Shown one piece after another: positions 39,696-53,100 of a DNA stretch of 64,000 nt (its first letter is position 1; each line of letters opens with the position of its first letter). This stretch comes from Turritopsis dohrnii (taxonomy: Eukaryota; Cnidaria; Hydrozoa; Anthoathecata; Oceaniidae). The stretch spans positions 1 to 64,000 of the forward strand of contig BQMF02000430.1 of assembly GCA_027922465.2 (NCBI GenBank), in the 5' to 3' direction. Both the position numbers and the translations under genes were made by a program. The notes beneath the pieces were generated by a model. It did no database searches. It saw only the letters and a list, made by a program, of their open reading frames with translations, and was not told where the DNA came from.

Positions 39696-42600
39696 ATGCC
39701 TTCACGAGGCGAAACATGGATCAAGACACAAACTGGTTGGAGAACACTGAAAACCATAGTGATAAACAACCATCAGTGAGAGTCCCAATACTGTTACCTT
39801 ATGAATTTTAATCATAACTGTTATAAACAGATTATTCTATTGAATATATTTCTTTAATCTATTGTCACTTGTTTCTCAGAAAGATGATGTTACGAGATAA
39901 CAAATGTTATAACATGCTATTTCATTGTGAAGTTAGCAATCGTAAAATTTAGATTTTTTTAAGGTTTCTACAAAGTCCCATAAGCAGCGACAGCGAGACG
40001 GAGGAAAGCTTCATTGCAAGATCAAAGAACGGTCTGTTGCTTCAAATAGTTCATCATATTTGCGACATCGTGTATTTAGGAATTTTGGTCTTTGCACTAA
40101 ACGTATCTTTTTACATAATAAGAGATCAACCGAAGGGTCTAAGGGTTCTTAGTTTTTTTAAAGAACCACGATTCATGTCAGGGATATGTTACGCTTTAAC
40201 ATATCTGATGATGTGAATACTAAGATTTTCTTATGTGTTTCATCACTAGAACGGAGTTGATCATGTCTTCTCAATAAATTATTCAAGGACTTTCGGGTAT
40301 AAAGTAGCATGGATGAATGACTTTCAATTTCTTAATTTCTTAATTTAGTGGCTGGTGTGTACTGGCAATCAGGACCTCCTTTTCTTATTCTTCCTGGAGA
40401 TTCAAGAAAGAAATCTGAATTTTTCTTCATATCACGCAATACGGTATGCAACGTCACAACTACACTGACCATCTGACGTCACTTTTAGTTGCAACTCTTC
40501 AAATTTGAATCGTAATTGTGCTTCCATTTAGTCCGAAGAATTCACCAATCAGGTTATCACATCTGTTTTTAATAAGTTAAAGTTTAAACCATCTGTCAAG
40601 TGTACCAGAAGGTTTAATTACATTGCTAAGGTACGCAAATTTCATTAGTAGCTTAGTAAAAGTGCATAGGGGCCAATCAATAATTACGTCACGCTAGAGG
40701 GGTAGGTGACTCTTCCTGATTTTCGTGACGCAGCGTGGCGGTAAAAAAGGGGGTGGGTAGTACTAAGTTCGAGTGCGTGACATCACGACACAAGAAATTT
40801 TGGATATAAAGTATTTTTTGTATTAGTGAAATTAAAGAAGTTGTTTCTATATAAAAACGCGACGGAGCGTGGCGAGAGGGGGTGGGTGGTTCTTAAACAG
40901 CAAATTTAGCGTGGCGTAATTATTTAATGGCCCCATAAGTCAGCTTGAGCATGTTACAACCGTCGGTTCAAAACCTTGTTTTATCCGATCCATCACCAGA
41001 ACTTTCATGAACTCAATGATGCTCTGATCATACAAAATGTTTTGTCATTCGATCTTTAGCTTTTGGAAGTGGTTTTAAGCCAGGATTTGATATCTGTCAA
41101 TGCCTCTTCACAAAAAAGACTGATGACACTTTTCGAACAGTTTGTTAGTACAGGTAGGAAAACGGAAAACCCTTTTGGGTGGCTGGTAATTATTTTTACA
41201 AAAAAATCAATCCAAAGATGATATACAATTAAAGCTTCTCATTGTACTTGGAATTAAACAGCTCTCTGCCAAATATGTATTCTTTTTAAGTGCTATCAAC
41301 AGAAATCAATGTTCATATTGTCAAACGATTGCTGGTAGTACTCAAAGAATATCATTATTGTAGTAAGTGAACACAGGGAATTCATAACAGGGAGTTCCAA
41401 CGTTTTGTTTTTGTTTGATGACATATTTGTGATGATGACATATACTTACTTACTTACTTTTACGATGTAGATAAAACACGAAGCAGTAATGCAAGATTGT
41501 GGAATCACTTTCTGGATCAAATCAACCTCATGGAAAGAAAGATCGACAAGTTCAAAGTCAAAAAGGTTTCTTTTTGGTTCATAAGGCTTTGTTCACACTG
41601 TGTGACTGTTTACGCCATCCCTTTACGCCCACTGCTTAGCTTTCAAAACACAGGATAGAGAGGAAAACTTGTGCTTACAGATAATCAACTGTTCTGCAGG
41701 TCGTAAGAAAACTGAAGTCAATAGTTTCCCCACGACCATTATTTGATTATTTATCTGTTTGTTTGATTCCTACTGCTGACGTCAGCACATTACAACCCCC
41801 AGTTCTATTTATAACCTTTCACATTAGAAGTTTATTAGTTGGGGAAAATCCCCAAATCATGGAGGGAGCGATTAGTTGTATTTACCAGAACCTTATTCGA
41901 TAATACGCCTTGGGACATACATTCGTTATAAACTTGATATCAACTGATGTCATTGCTTGATGCTTAACGTTTAAATATTTATAACGTTTACATTTCTTTG
42001 TCAGCTCTGCAAGAATGTCAATCCAAGATGCTTCTTGAAGATAACAGACCTCCCAGTTGATGCATTACGTTTGATTCTGCGCTGTTTTTCCGACCATCAG
42101 GACATTGGTAGATTGGCTCTTGTGAATCGATACTTTTATAAGCTTACTCAAGAAGCTGGACTGTGGAAAAGCTTGTGTATTTTTCATTTGCCAGATTCAA
42201 AGGTAAGCTATATATAGATTTTCATTGTTTGTTGTCAATAAATGAATGGATGACGACAAAACTTAAATGCTTAAGAGTGGAACTCTATTTCACACCGTGC
42301 TATTAGGAAATGTTTTAATGCTATCATTATGAAATTTGCACGTTTTAAGCACAACGTGAAAAGTTGTGACCATGCCATGGGAATAGCAGTATCTTGTATT
42401 ATGAATAATGTCCTAGATGTTCATCAGAAAGTAAGGCCATAGAAATTACTTTTTATTTCGAGCCAATGGCCATCAGCTGCCTAATTTATTACAACAGAAG
42501 AGTGTATAATGGTTAAGAATTGGTTATAAGGTTGCTATGGCTACATGCCTGCAATAAAAGGTGATATGCAAATAGATCTAACGGAATTGGAATAGCGGAA

Positions 42601-43320
42601 TTTTGGAATCGATTTCTCTTGGGAAGTCTTATCTTTATAAATATCTTTAAATGTTTTGTATTGAAGAGGACTGTGAGGTTTTGATGTTTTGTGGTTAGGA
42701 GCTAATGTTAACCGAGTTTTATTGAACTGTTCAACTTCCCATTGTTTTAATTATTTCTTTTATCACGTGATCTTTCTCGTCTCAGTTAAATAGAATCTCT
42801 CTAATTTTTCATGTGAAGTTGATACTTAATTTAGTTGAGTACAATTGATCGTAATATCCCCTCATCATGGAAAACTACATATCGGAAAAACATCAGGTAT
42901 GAAGCTTTCTTGTTTCTTTTGATGGTTTGTTTGTTTCGTTTGTTTTGTTGGTTGGTTGGTTAGAAGTTCTTCATTGACTGTTTTCATCTCATCTTTAGAC
43001 GTTCGTGTATGAGACATGTGTTTGCAGAGACGTTAGTTATTTGCTCTCATTGCCACTTCATTTTCTGGAAGGTAAGGTTTGGGGCGCTTATTCTGTTTTC
43101 TTCAATTACCACCTTGAGGTTGTTAAATGGGCGCGTTAAATGGGCGGTCTAAAAGAATACACGTGACCAGTTTTCGATAAGTTTGTTCGCATATACAATA
43201 TTCTTATGTTTTTAGAATGAAAATCACATTTGCTCATATGATCGTAAAATTACTGGAAAGAAGGTTCCAATTATTATACCCATCACACCGAAGGGATTTT
43301 GCCATCTTTTTGAAAAATAG
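39696..43320 (+). CDS. FBXO25: F-box protein of the FBXO25/FBXO32 (atrogin-1) family
   Basis: Ten coding exons: 39696-39775, 39964-40031, 40349-40443, 40532-40630, 41060-41153, 41471-41565, 42005-42202, 42835-42896, 42999-43071 and 43216-43320. All phases agree, giving 322 residues (family about 355). Recognised blocks are the N-terminus GETWIKTQTGWRTLK, RRFNYIAKLLEVVLSQ, the F-box ITDLPVDALRLILRCFSDH...LWKSLC, SWKTTYRK, ETLVICSHCHFIFWK and the tail PITPKGFCHLFEK. The F-box recruits SKP1-CUL1 to ubiquitinate bound substrates. About 45 residues ahead of the F-box are missing relative to vertebrate forms, either a lineage feature or an exon I did not find. The exon 2 donor is weak (GTCTGT). Confidence 0.85.
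40669..40934. mobile_element. 266-bp inverted-repeat element in an FBXO25/32 intron
   Basis: GGGGCCAATCAATAATTACG...CACGCT (from 40669) is an imperfect inverted repeat of AGCGTGGCGTAATTATTTAA...GGCCCC (to 40934). GCGTGGCG and GGGGGTGGGTRG motifs repeat within it. No coding capacity; MITE-like. Confidence 0.7.
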
Positions 43321-46217
43321 GATTCAGTGATTTTGTAATATTGTAAATAATATTGTATTCTTTTTAAAAGCCATTTTTCACATCTCAGAACTATTCCGTG
43401 GACTGGAAGAGAATGGGATTTGTTGAAAATTCTTTCTGATCGACCATGATGTACAGTGAACATTTCTTTGCGATCGAGCAGGATGTACAGTGAACATTTC
43501 TTTGCGATCGATCGAAACATTTCTGTGAAAATACACTCACTATTTCAATTAAAATACTCTCCGACGCAGTGAATGCTCTCCGACGCAGTGAACTTTTGAC
43601 AATTTCACCCACATTTCCCATGTTTTCGCATAGACAAAACGGTCGAACTCGATTCAATTTTCGACTGAACAGAACATGTGATGTTAGCATTCCATTCCTG
43701 TCCACGGAAAGCTTTCAAGATGTGGAAATCTACCTTTTTCAAATCTGGACATGAATGAGTTTGATCAACACGAACAACCATAAATGAAATGCTGACTCGT
43801 CTACTTCTTACCAACAGAATTTTTGAGGAACCTTGGTCAACTGATTTTGTAGATGTTTAATGAAAATCCTTGTATATATATCTTTGTATGTATGTATAAA
43901 CAGATTATGCATGATATGTATGTAATATGACTTTATGTTTGTACAATATGTATTATAAAGATTTTAAAGCTGTGAAATATATACGTCGTAAAGTTGACAA
44001 CAAAATTATTTGTACTTTGTTATTGTTAGGTGAAGTAAATGTTTTTGAAAGAACGAAAAAAAAACCCTTCCTAACCCGAACAAATTCTGGAAAACAAAGT
44101 CAGGAAATTCATTCATAATGAAGATGATTTTCTGCGATCGTGATCTTTCTGTAAATTTATTAACCTTCTCCTTCAAGATATTTTACCTGCGCCTGCATGT
44201 TTTACATGACATTCCATTTCCGTGATGTTTTACATGACATTCCATTTCCGTCACGAACTGTGTCTGACAGTAGTTGTTTTTTAGAAAAGCAATCTTAGCA
44301 TCCATCACGCGAATTTCAATTTCCTTTACATGAAGCAAAGTTGTATAATCTGAAATTGAAATTATGAGAGGATGAGTTAGTGCATAGTTGTCAAGCCTTG
44401 TTTCTATGTATTGGATTCTCTTTTCTCTTAAATACTTAGTCACCAATCTCCATCTAGTATTCCTGGAATAATTGAAAGCCTTTAAGATCTTAAAACGGGG
44501 CTATACTTGATAGCTTTGTCAGAAACGATGCTTAAAAAGAAATTCGTCCTATTCGTGTTCCATTATTTCACATTTAGAGCGACTTGTCGTCAATACGGCA
44601 ACTATGGCGGTATCGAGGACACGAGATGACGTGATTGTAACAAATGCAACATGGGGTAAAATCGCCTAGAAGAAACTCTTAAATAACACAGATCTACGTT
44701 AGAAGAAATAAACTTTGAAGTATATAGGAATTTGTTGAGGTTTTTCAGCGAATAAACATCAAGAAAATTCACTTTTCTGAATGATAGAAGCGAACCTTAC
44801 CTCATCTACCGCCATTTTGTTTTCAAGGAATGTTAGAGTTTTCAACGAATGATCATTTGATAAAAGCCTTTTTGAAAAGTTTACATTTCGCCCGTAAAAA
44901 AGATTTTAAAAGATTTTTGTAAGTTTATGAACCGACATGAACAGAAATGATTGTAGAGTGCTGATGTCAGCATACCTATTCAGTAACAATAAGTAAAAGA
45001 TCTGGAAACGAGCAGCTAACAAATATCATAAACCAGATGAACAAATGATTGGTCCTCTCGTGCAGATTGCCTCTTATAAAAACTGCTGATCTCGGTTTTC
45101 TTGTGACCTTCATTATCTTTTTGCAACGTATGCTTTTTTTCCAAACAACATGATTTGCAAAAAGGAAAATAATATTCATTTGAATAAACCCTTCAGGTCA
45201 TTATTTCAGTTAGATGATTCTTTTTTGAAATGAAATGAAAAAAATCATCCCTCGTTTATTTGGTTACAGATTTTTTAACTTGCATGTTGACAGACAGAGT
45301 AACGTTACACATCAATCAAACGTCAGTGAAAAATTTTGAAAAACCTGACAGAATAAAATATATTATGAAAAACCTTTCTTGCCAATTTCATATTGTTTTC
45401 GCCGTTTAGCAACAAATGAATTATTAAGGAACCTTCTCTTTGAACGTGGAGTTATTTCAACATGGCAGGCTCCATGAATCCACTTTAAGAGTACTGCCGT
45501 CACGATTATTAATTGGAGCACTTTTTCTCACAAAAAAGCATATTTCTTACAGTTGGTCAATAAGGTCAGAAGAAAGACGAAAGACATGATTAATATGCCT
45601 TGTATTACGGTAAAATCCAAGCGCTAAAAAAGTCTGTTGCAAATTACACAGGAAAATATCTATATAATATGTATTCATTCTACAAACGTCAAATTTTCTT
45701 TACACAGTAAAAAAATTGCGTAACAAAGTTCATAAAAAATTTTTTTACACGTCTTACAAACAGAAACATGAGGAGTTATGAAAATATTTTTCTCTCGAAC
45801 AATAGTGAATAATGACGTCAGGAAAGTCATATTTTCACTGTGATGGTGGAAACTGTGTATATATCTTGACATAATCTGAACTATATTATATTACATTACG
45901 AATTATAAAAATATCTGTTATTACTCTAGCTATTTTCAAATATATTAAGAATTATCATTATATATTAAAAACATTTCATATACACGGTACCATCAATTCA
46001 ATACTCTGTCCAGTTAATCGCTACAAACATATAACTTTATAAGAACAAACAAAACTCTTTAGCCCCAAGGCCGACGTTCACTTACATAACAAGAAACGCT
46101 TGACGTGTGTCGTTCACGTAAGAAGTCATATCCTTCCTCAAGCCATTACAAGAATGGAAGAACAAACATCGTTTGAAAGCACCATAAGACTCCGACGAAG
46201 AAAATTTGAAACCAATG
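43321..46217. other. 2.9 kb between FBXO25/32 and TMEM68, no gene identified
   Basis: Contains the 3' flank of FBXO25/32, direct repeats of GATGTACAGTGAACATTTCT (about 43448 and 43481), CTCTCCGACGCAGTGAA twice near 43556-43590, and TGTTTTACATGACATTCCAT twice near 44200-44245. At 44604 an ATGGCGGTATCG... frame ends in a plausible donor but has no recognisable partner exon. CCGCCATTTTG at 44811 is a YY1-like motif. Confidence 0.45.
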
Positions 46218-47946
46218 TTAGACATTTTTTTTTTGTTCGCTAAGAAACGGCATCCAACGATCCTTGAGTCCCCCAAACACAGTTCCTGGTATACGTTGCT
46301 TAGATTTGATTAACTCTTCAATAGTCTCCTGGCACTAACAAAAATAGTTTTAAAAAATCAAAATTTGTCCGACGAGTAACCAAGGTTTCCACAAACGTTG
46401 TTTACTTACAAGCTTCGCAAGATCTTGTGGAGTCATGTTGACGTCATAATCTATTTTAGGCCCGATGTACGTCCTTTGAAAAAAAACAAGCAGCAGTGCT
46501 TACTATTATTTGAAATATTTTCATAAGGTGCACGCTCTGTCAAGAATTCTTTCTCACCTCATTTTCACTGGAAAACCGCCATAATACAATACGATCGGCA
46601 ATTTAGTTCGCTCGTATATCCATTTCCGTAATCCTGAAGACAGAACACTGATGTGAGAAAGATTTATGCCTAATATTTCGCTAGGTTCCAATAATAGTTG
46701 ATTTTCCAAATACTGTTAGATGAAAAGTAAATATGATAAAATTACCGGTTCCAAATTGAAGTACTTTGAAGCTTTCCCTGCAATTTTGAGTAAAAACTGG
46801 AACAATCGGCTATATAGAAAACAAATGACAAAAATGAGATGAGATAATGAAACTGAAAACTTGAAAAAGGATGGCAAACAAAAATTGGAACTTACGACTC
46901 GGGCTGACAATGCTACTTTAGCAAAACCAGTTCTACTGTTCCATTTAGTTTCATAACAGTCATTAGCAAATATGGCTTCTCTAACACCACCTGGGTAAAT
47001 CGCAAGCAAGTGCCCTCTCTATGAAAAGCATATAAAATTCTGATAAGCAATTTTACTTAACGAAAATTATAGTGCATTACTATGCAATACATACCCTCAG
47101 AGTCCGTACACACTCTGACGCTGGACCAGTGAAACAACCAAAAACATCTAATAAACATTTTAAACCTAAAACAATCAATAGATGGACATGATTACTAGGG
47201 TTTTTAATAGGAATTAAAAGTCATCTTTTTGATTATATATATAATACCTGGCAGCTTGAACAAAAAATGGTCAACAATGATTTTTAGTCTTCGTCTCTTT
47301 TGCAACTGTAATTTCGCAAGTAAATAATATGCATCTAATGGGAGGGTACCATGATACATAATAAGCAGTGCTGGACCACGATCTGGAACATTTTCCAAGC
47401 CAAAAACTTCATGAGCTAAAATTAGAAATTCCAAGATTCTTACTATCTTTCATTATAAATATCATTTACAAATATTGCTTACATACAGTCTTCTATTTAA
47501 AAACAAAACTCTATTACATACAGACAGGTTGTATCAAAATCCAACCCACATTTTTGAAATAAAGAAATATTTTCATTTTTCACCTACTCAATATCACATT
47601 TGTTTTATAAATAAGTGATCTACGAACTACTAGAGTTTTGATAGTTAGTCAGAATGATAATTAGATGCCTACCATGCCAATATTTAGCTAGTAATCCAAG
47701 AAATGTACAGACAGATAAACGAGCACTATTCCAAAAGTGATCTGTCCAGACCCCTTTGTCCTTTATTTTATCTTTTCGTCTACTTTTATAAGCATAAAGA
47801 AACACAGCAACAGCATAGAACAGTATCAAAACCACAACTGGTACAAAGAACAGTGTAATGACACATGTAAGTACCAAACTGTACCAATCAGCAATAAGGG
47901 TCAATAGAAACTCTAGTATGGTTATCAATGTAGTTGCATCAGCCAT
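46218..47946 (-). CDS. TMEM68: TMEM68-like membrane acyltransferase
   Basis: Eight coding exons on the minus strand: 47946-47673, 47415-47248, 47147-47095, 47018-46896, 46809-46746, 46633-46558, 46473-46410 and 46334-46218, with GT/AG borders and consistent phases. The product has 312 residues, near the family's ~324. The N-terminus has hydrophobic segments (residues about 10-30 and 33-52) for ER anchoring. The acyltransferase signature follows: MYHGTLPLDAYY (active-site His in block I), VDHFLFKLPG, YPGGVREAIF (block III), PIVPVFTQN and YYGGFPVKM. The family makes glycerolipids (mono/diacylglycerol acylation) in the ER. The gene is intact. Confidence 0.9.
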
Positions 47947-48935
47947 TCTGATTTGGATTCTAAGGAATATAAAAATAATATTAAGTAACAGGATGGCTTG
48001 CTTTTATTATCTTTTGATACTTGCCTATACTTGACATAAACACAATTGTGATAAACAAAGAAATAGGTAACTACTGGAATTGAGCAAATTTTTCGAATTT
48101 TCTAACAGCATTCAATAAAAGTTCATTGATATGAACTCACGCTTCAATTATAGGTTATTTAATAGAAATTTACTACAAGTAGTGAATTTCAGGTGACAGC
48201 AATAACATTAGGTCTACTTGATTTAAACAATAATTAGACAGTGAAACAAATTGCATATACATAAAGAGGCCACAAAGGAACAAACTTCAAAGGATCGAAT
48301 TTCAAAAGAATGAATTTCTTATGAAACACAGATAAAAAGTTAAAAGTTTATTGGAAAAGTTAAAAAATTACAGTACCATGTTCAAAGTTCTATATAATAA
48401 GTTTTCTATTCTTTCTTTTGGGTTCCAGTAATCATATTTTAACTATTTTTGTTATCGTTATACTATTATTTTTCAAACACAATTGTTCTTATTATAGAGA
48501 TGTGGTTACTTTCTCGTAAAATGCAAGATAGAGAAGAGAAGTATCATAATTGAAATGCAAACTGAAAAGTTAAGCTGCTTAATGGTCATCTTTTTTTTTT
48601 ATCTATTTACCTAATTTTTATATATACAGGATATATAAAGGACGCATATTGATAGCAGATTTTGAAATTAAGCTCTGTTTTTATGGCTTCATTTTTTCGA
48701 TTTTTCCAATGGTGCCAATTTTTAATCTTTCCTCATTTCCTTTCTGTAATTCAAATTATAACCTTAGGTCATTCCAATACGACTTACATGTTTTTAACAT
48801 TTGTGTGTTTTAATAACCTGTATAATTATAATTGATAATAATAATAACAATAATAATATTTATATAGTTATAATACAAACATTTTCCAACAGATACTTTC
48901 ACATTGTTTTTTAATTCTGGATATCAAAATTGAAT
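47947..48935. other. Non-coding upstream of TMEM68
   Basis: AT-rich; no gene. Holds the TMEM68 upstream region and ATA/AAT simple repeats near 48830-48870. Confidence 0.5.
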
Positions 48936-49353
48936 TACACGCTTTTTTTTATAAGAACAATTTTATAAGAACATGAGCCTCAGATTTGGCCAAAAAATAA
49001 GAACAAAATAAGAACAACCCGAGGCTCAAATCATTGTATCCAAAAATTAAGAACAGCCTGAGCCTGAACAGTTCATGATGTGAATTCTCTCACTGGTAAA
49101 TGGTTTAGAAGTTTATTGGTTTTTTTTCACCTCCAATAAATGTGCGAATGGGTCATTACCGAACAGCAACCATACTTTTTATCAGTTGTTTTTAAAAAAT
49201 ATTTCTATTTTACTGGAAGTTCCATAAATAAGAGTAACAAAATGAGGCTGAAATTTGAAACGATGTTCTTAAAGCAAAGAACAAAATAAGAACAATTCAG
49301 GCTGAAAAAGGCTCAGGTCAGATTTTACTGGTCCTTATAAAAAAAAGCGTGTA
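48936..49353. mobile_element. 418-bp inverted-repeat element
   Basis: The 23-bp ends TACACGCTTTTTTTTATAAG-AAC (48936-48958) and the complement of GTCC-TTATAAAAAAAAGCGTGTA (49331-49353) differ at one base. ATAAGAAC units recur inside, as AAGAAAC units do in the 32647-33172 element, whose ends also read ACACG-T-rich-ATAAGAA. It has no ORF. MITE-like. Confidence 0.75.
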
Positions 49354-50120
49354 GCTAGCTAAACAAACAAAACAAAAACCTATACTATTAAATATTTTTT
49401 GTGTGGTTTGGTGAGCTGTCTGCTTGTTAGAAAAAAATTAAACTTATATCAATAATTTTAATGATTTATTTACCTTACCTATCCTTTAAGCCCTTGCAGA
49501 TGATTTACATAGCGTTTTTTCATTTTCTGAATCTCGATTTCTCAACTTTACCCCACATAAACGAAGTTCAAGGTTCAACAGGATGCACGCTTTCTAACAA
49601 GTTTGTTTACATTGTTGCAGCCAATGACTTTTAAATCAATAACATCTTAGAGAATACTTTGATGTAGAACGAAATAAATATGGATTCAGCACTTTTATTT
49701 TTTTTTGCATTTTCATTGAAGAAAGATTTTAGATATGTCTTTAAAATCTTATGATTGTTACTTTATGGCAAGTTCCGAATTTGAATATCCACAACTGCAA
49801 TAAAATAATTTCGCTATTTCAATTTTCTAGAAATCATTACTTCAAATATCAGAGTGGACAGTTACAGGCTAAAGAATCTATTCATGCAATTGGCTAATTT
49901 ATCGTGTTGTACTACTTCATACCTGTGTTGAAAGACTGAGATAAATTATGATTCACTGACCTTAATTCAATTCAGAATGTAATGAATAAATTTAAGTAGT
50001 GCAAAATTGAACAAGGATCATCAAATCATAAACACTCTGCGTCTAAACGGTAGCGGGAGAGAAGGAGTGATAAATTAGACACGAAAATTACGTTCCTTTT
50101 TGTATTAACTTGATAATAGA
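49354..50120. other. Non-coding upstream of EB1
   Basis: No gene. The last ~90 bp (GCGTCTAAACGGTAGCGGGAG) are relatively GC-rich and probably hold the EB1 promoter. Confidence 0.45.
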
Positions 50121-53100
50121 ATGGCGGTAAATGTTTTTAATACTGGTGCTACAACAGAGAATCTAAGCAGACATGAGATGCTTCAATGGATAAATGATAG
50201 TTTAACTACAAATTATACCAAAATTGAGCAAATGTGTTCTGGTAAAAATAATTTTCTTTTATTATTGATTGTTTTCCAAAAAATTTATTTGTGAAATATC
50301 AATTTATAATATCATCAATTATGTTACTTTAGTCCCATGCAGGATACCAATTATATCAGCAACAACATATAGTGTTTGAAAAATGTTTAAGGTTCTTAAA
50401 TGGTATGAAGAATTATATACACTGTGTTATGTATTTTTATGCAATATATATGTTGTTGATGCAAGGCCCTGCCTTTTTTTGATAAATCTTCGGAGAGAAT
50501 TCATTAATGGCAATGAAGCATGTTGAAATTAATTTTGTCAAATTTATTGACCTTCTGATTCTAAGATTCTGATCCACTCCCTCTCCTGAGGATCTCGATT
50601 TTAAATTTGTTTTTAAACCACTAAGATTTATTTGAAGGTCCTCAGGCAATTGCATTTAGAATTTATATTGCAAGAGTTAGTGACTGCATTTTCAAATCAT
50701 CAGGACATACCGAAACAGTTAACATCATTCATCTATGCGTTTGAAAATAAGTTATAAGTTTGAAACGGAAGACAAAATGTTTAACGATGTGTCAATTCGC
50801 CTTACCTGTGTGCAAACCCCGTGACAAAAATGTTAATTAGGAAATTGGAAACAAGTGTACTCATGTTGTAGAACACTAAAAACAGATCAAACACATGTAT
50901 GGGATTGTTTCGCAAAGACCAACCGTTACCAAGATATCGCCAAAGAAAATAGGTTGTTTTTTTGTCACCCCATTGCCTGTAACGCAGACCCAAAAAAACA
51001 TCATATTGCTAATTGGTTCTCGAGATATACTGTGATCATAAAAAAACTGACGTTTTATGTGGCGAATCCACATTGTGCCTCTACGTGGTTTTACACGCAA
51101 CTAAGAGGAACTTGAACATAAACGTTTACTAGATATTTCTCTCTCTAAAATAAAAGTGTTACACACATTGCAGATAAGTTTATATATAGATGATGTATAC
51201 ATGAATAGTATCTGAGGTAAAAAAAAATGACCATTACATTTCTATACCATATTTCCTCTAACAAACGCCGCCCTCTGATAAACGCCGCCGTCAATTAAAC
51301 GCCGCACTTATACCCGAACACTTGTAGTAAACGCCGTCCTCTAATAAACGCCTCCCTCTATTAAACGCTGCACCTTGAAAAGCGGCGTTTATTAGAAAAC
51401 AGGCTAAACAAGAATTGTAAAAAAGCTTTCATCTCATACAAGACAACAGCGACAGTGATATTGCTCTTCTTTGACATTTTCGTGAACAAATCTTTTGTGT
51501 ATTTTGTTTACTTTTTTAAGGATAAGGAAACATTATTGTTTAAGTTTGCTTCTGTCCAATTTTTCATTTTGTAATAAACGCAGCCCTCTAATGAACGCCT
51601 CCCTCTATTAAACACCGCATCTTAAATCTTGTATTTGTAATAAATGCCGTGGCGTTTATTAGAGGAAATACGGTATTTGCGAAGGTCCTTTTCACTTATG
51701 TGTGTCAAAAAGTGTGATTGTTTGCCTACCATAATTATAGAGGCATGGTTGATCAATGGTTTTAATGATGTCACATTCATCCCCTAAAAATGTAATTAGT
51801 AATCCCTTCTTACCCCTAAAAAAATGGGTATGCTATTAATTAGTTTAACACTGATATGTGAAAAGTTTTTCTTAACATTCTTAGGTTAATGATCTGATGA
51901 TGTGTACATCACAAAATGCTTTGTAAATTATGTAACTTTTAATATTCATCTTTTTGTTCAACTAAGGTAGAAGATTTCCATAAGAAATAACCATTACATA
52001 TTGATGCAGAGCCAAAACATTTTTATTTATCCTGTGGTCATTAAAAGAAGATTAGTCCAATGGCTCATATAATGCATCATATAATTAGGTAGGGATTTAT
52101 ATCGTAAATCATACTTCATAACTCTTAGCTTGTGAAATGTTAACCAATTTAACCACTGATGGTCTATGACCTCAACAAATTTTTCATGAAGTTTTAGTGA
52201 CGCATGTAGAAGTTTTTGGCAGTACTGAAAACTGAAGTCTTAAACAAGCGAGTCTTACAAATCTTGGGTGTGGCAATTTTTGTGGTTTCAAAACTAAGAT
52301 TTCCGCCACATAGTTAAAATACAGTGCTGCTTTCCTTGGAGAAAATTAATAGCTAATCAACCAACATGTTAAATTCACACTCTAGGTTATGTCAACTGAC
52401 AGATACCAACCTTCAATTTCGTTTTCATCCACACTCATGTCTGAGCAATTTTAAACAAAATAAATGTGTATGAAAAATTGTTTTGTTTTTTACGAAAAAA
52501 TGTATCTGGAACCAACTGAAAGGATATTCTTGTTCTAAAGTCAGATGTATTACTCATTATGTAAATGTATAGGATAGGCTGATGTAATGTTTCTTTCTCT
52601 TTTTTACTCTAGCGATATTTTAAGCTATAGTTACCTTCAATAAGCTAAAGTTACCTTCAAGTAACTAGGGAGAATTTAAGTTCTTGTCTACCAAGATCTC
52701 TGAAACTTCACAGTAATACATAGATTGTCACAAAATTTTTTCTTTTCCACTTAGGTGCCGCATATTGTCAATTCATGGATATGTTATTTGAGAGTGAGTA
52801 TTCTTTCTTTATGCACTGCACCAAATATATTCCTGAACTTTACCAGTATGCCTTCTTTTATTCATGTAGATTGTGTACCGGTAAAGAAGATAAAGTTTCA
52901 AGCGAAGTTAGAACACGAGTTTATACAAAATTGGAAATTACTACAAACTGGTTTTAAAAAAGTTGGAGTTGATAAAGTGAGTTCTATGGACTTTGGTGTT
53001 TTGAAAATTGTGACCGATCATTCGCTACTAGTTGTTAAATGTTTTGTTTAGACAATACCTGTTGATAAACTTATCAAAGCTAGATTTCAAGACAATTTCG

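Noticed and set aside
44183..44446. 87-aa minus-strand ORF
   Set aside because: Its C-terminal part is a tandem repeat (CATGACATTCCATTTCCG) and it resembles nothing known.
44604..44654. ATGGCGGTATCG frame ending at a plausible splice donor
   Set aside because: No recognisable domain and no matching downstream exon; could be chance.
50437..51115. Several ORFs in EB1 intron 1
   Set aside because: They sit in an intron and an interspersed repeat, on both strands, with no conserved motif.
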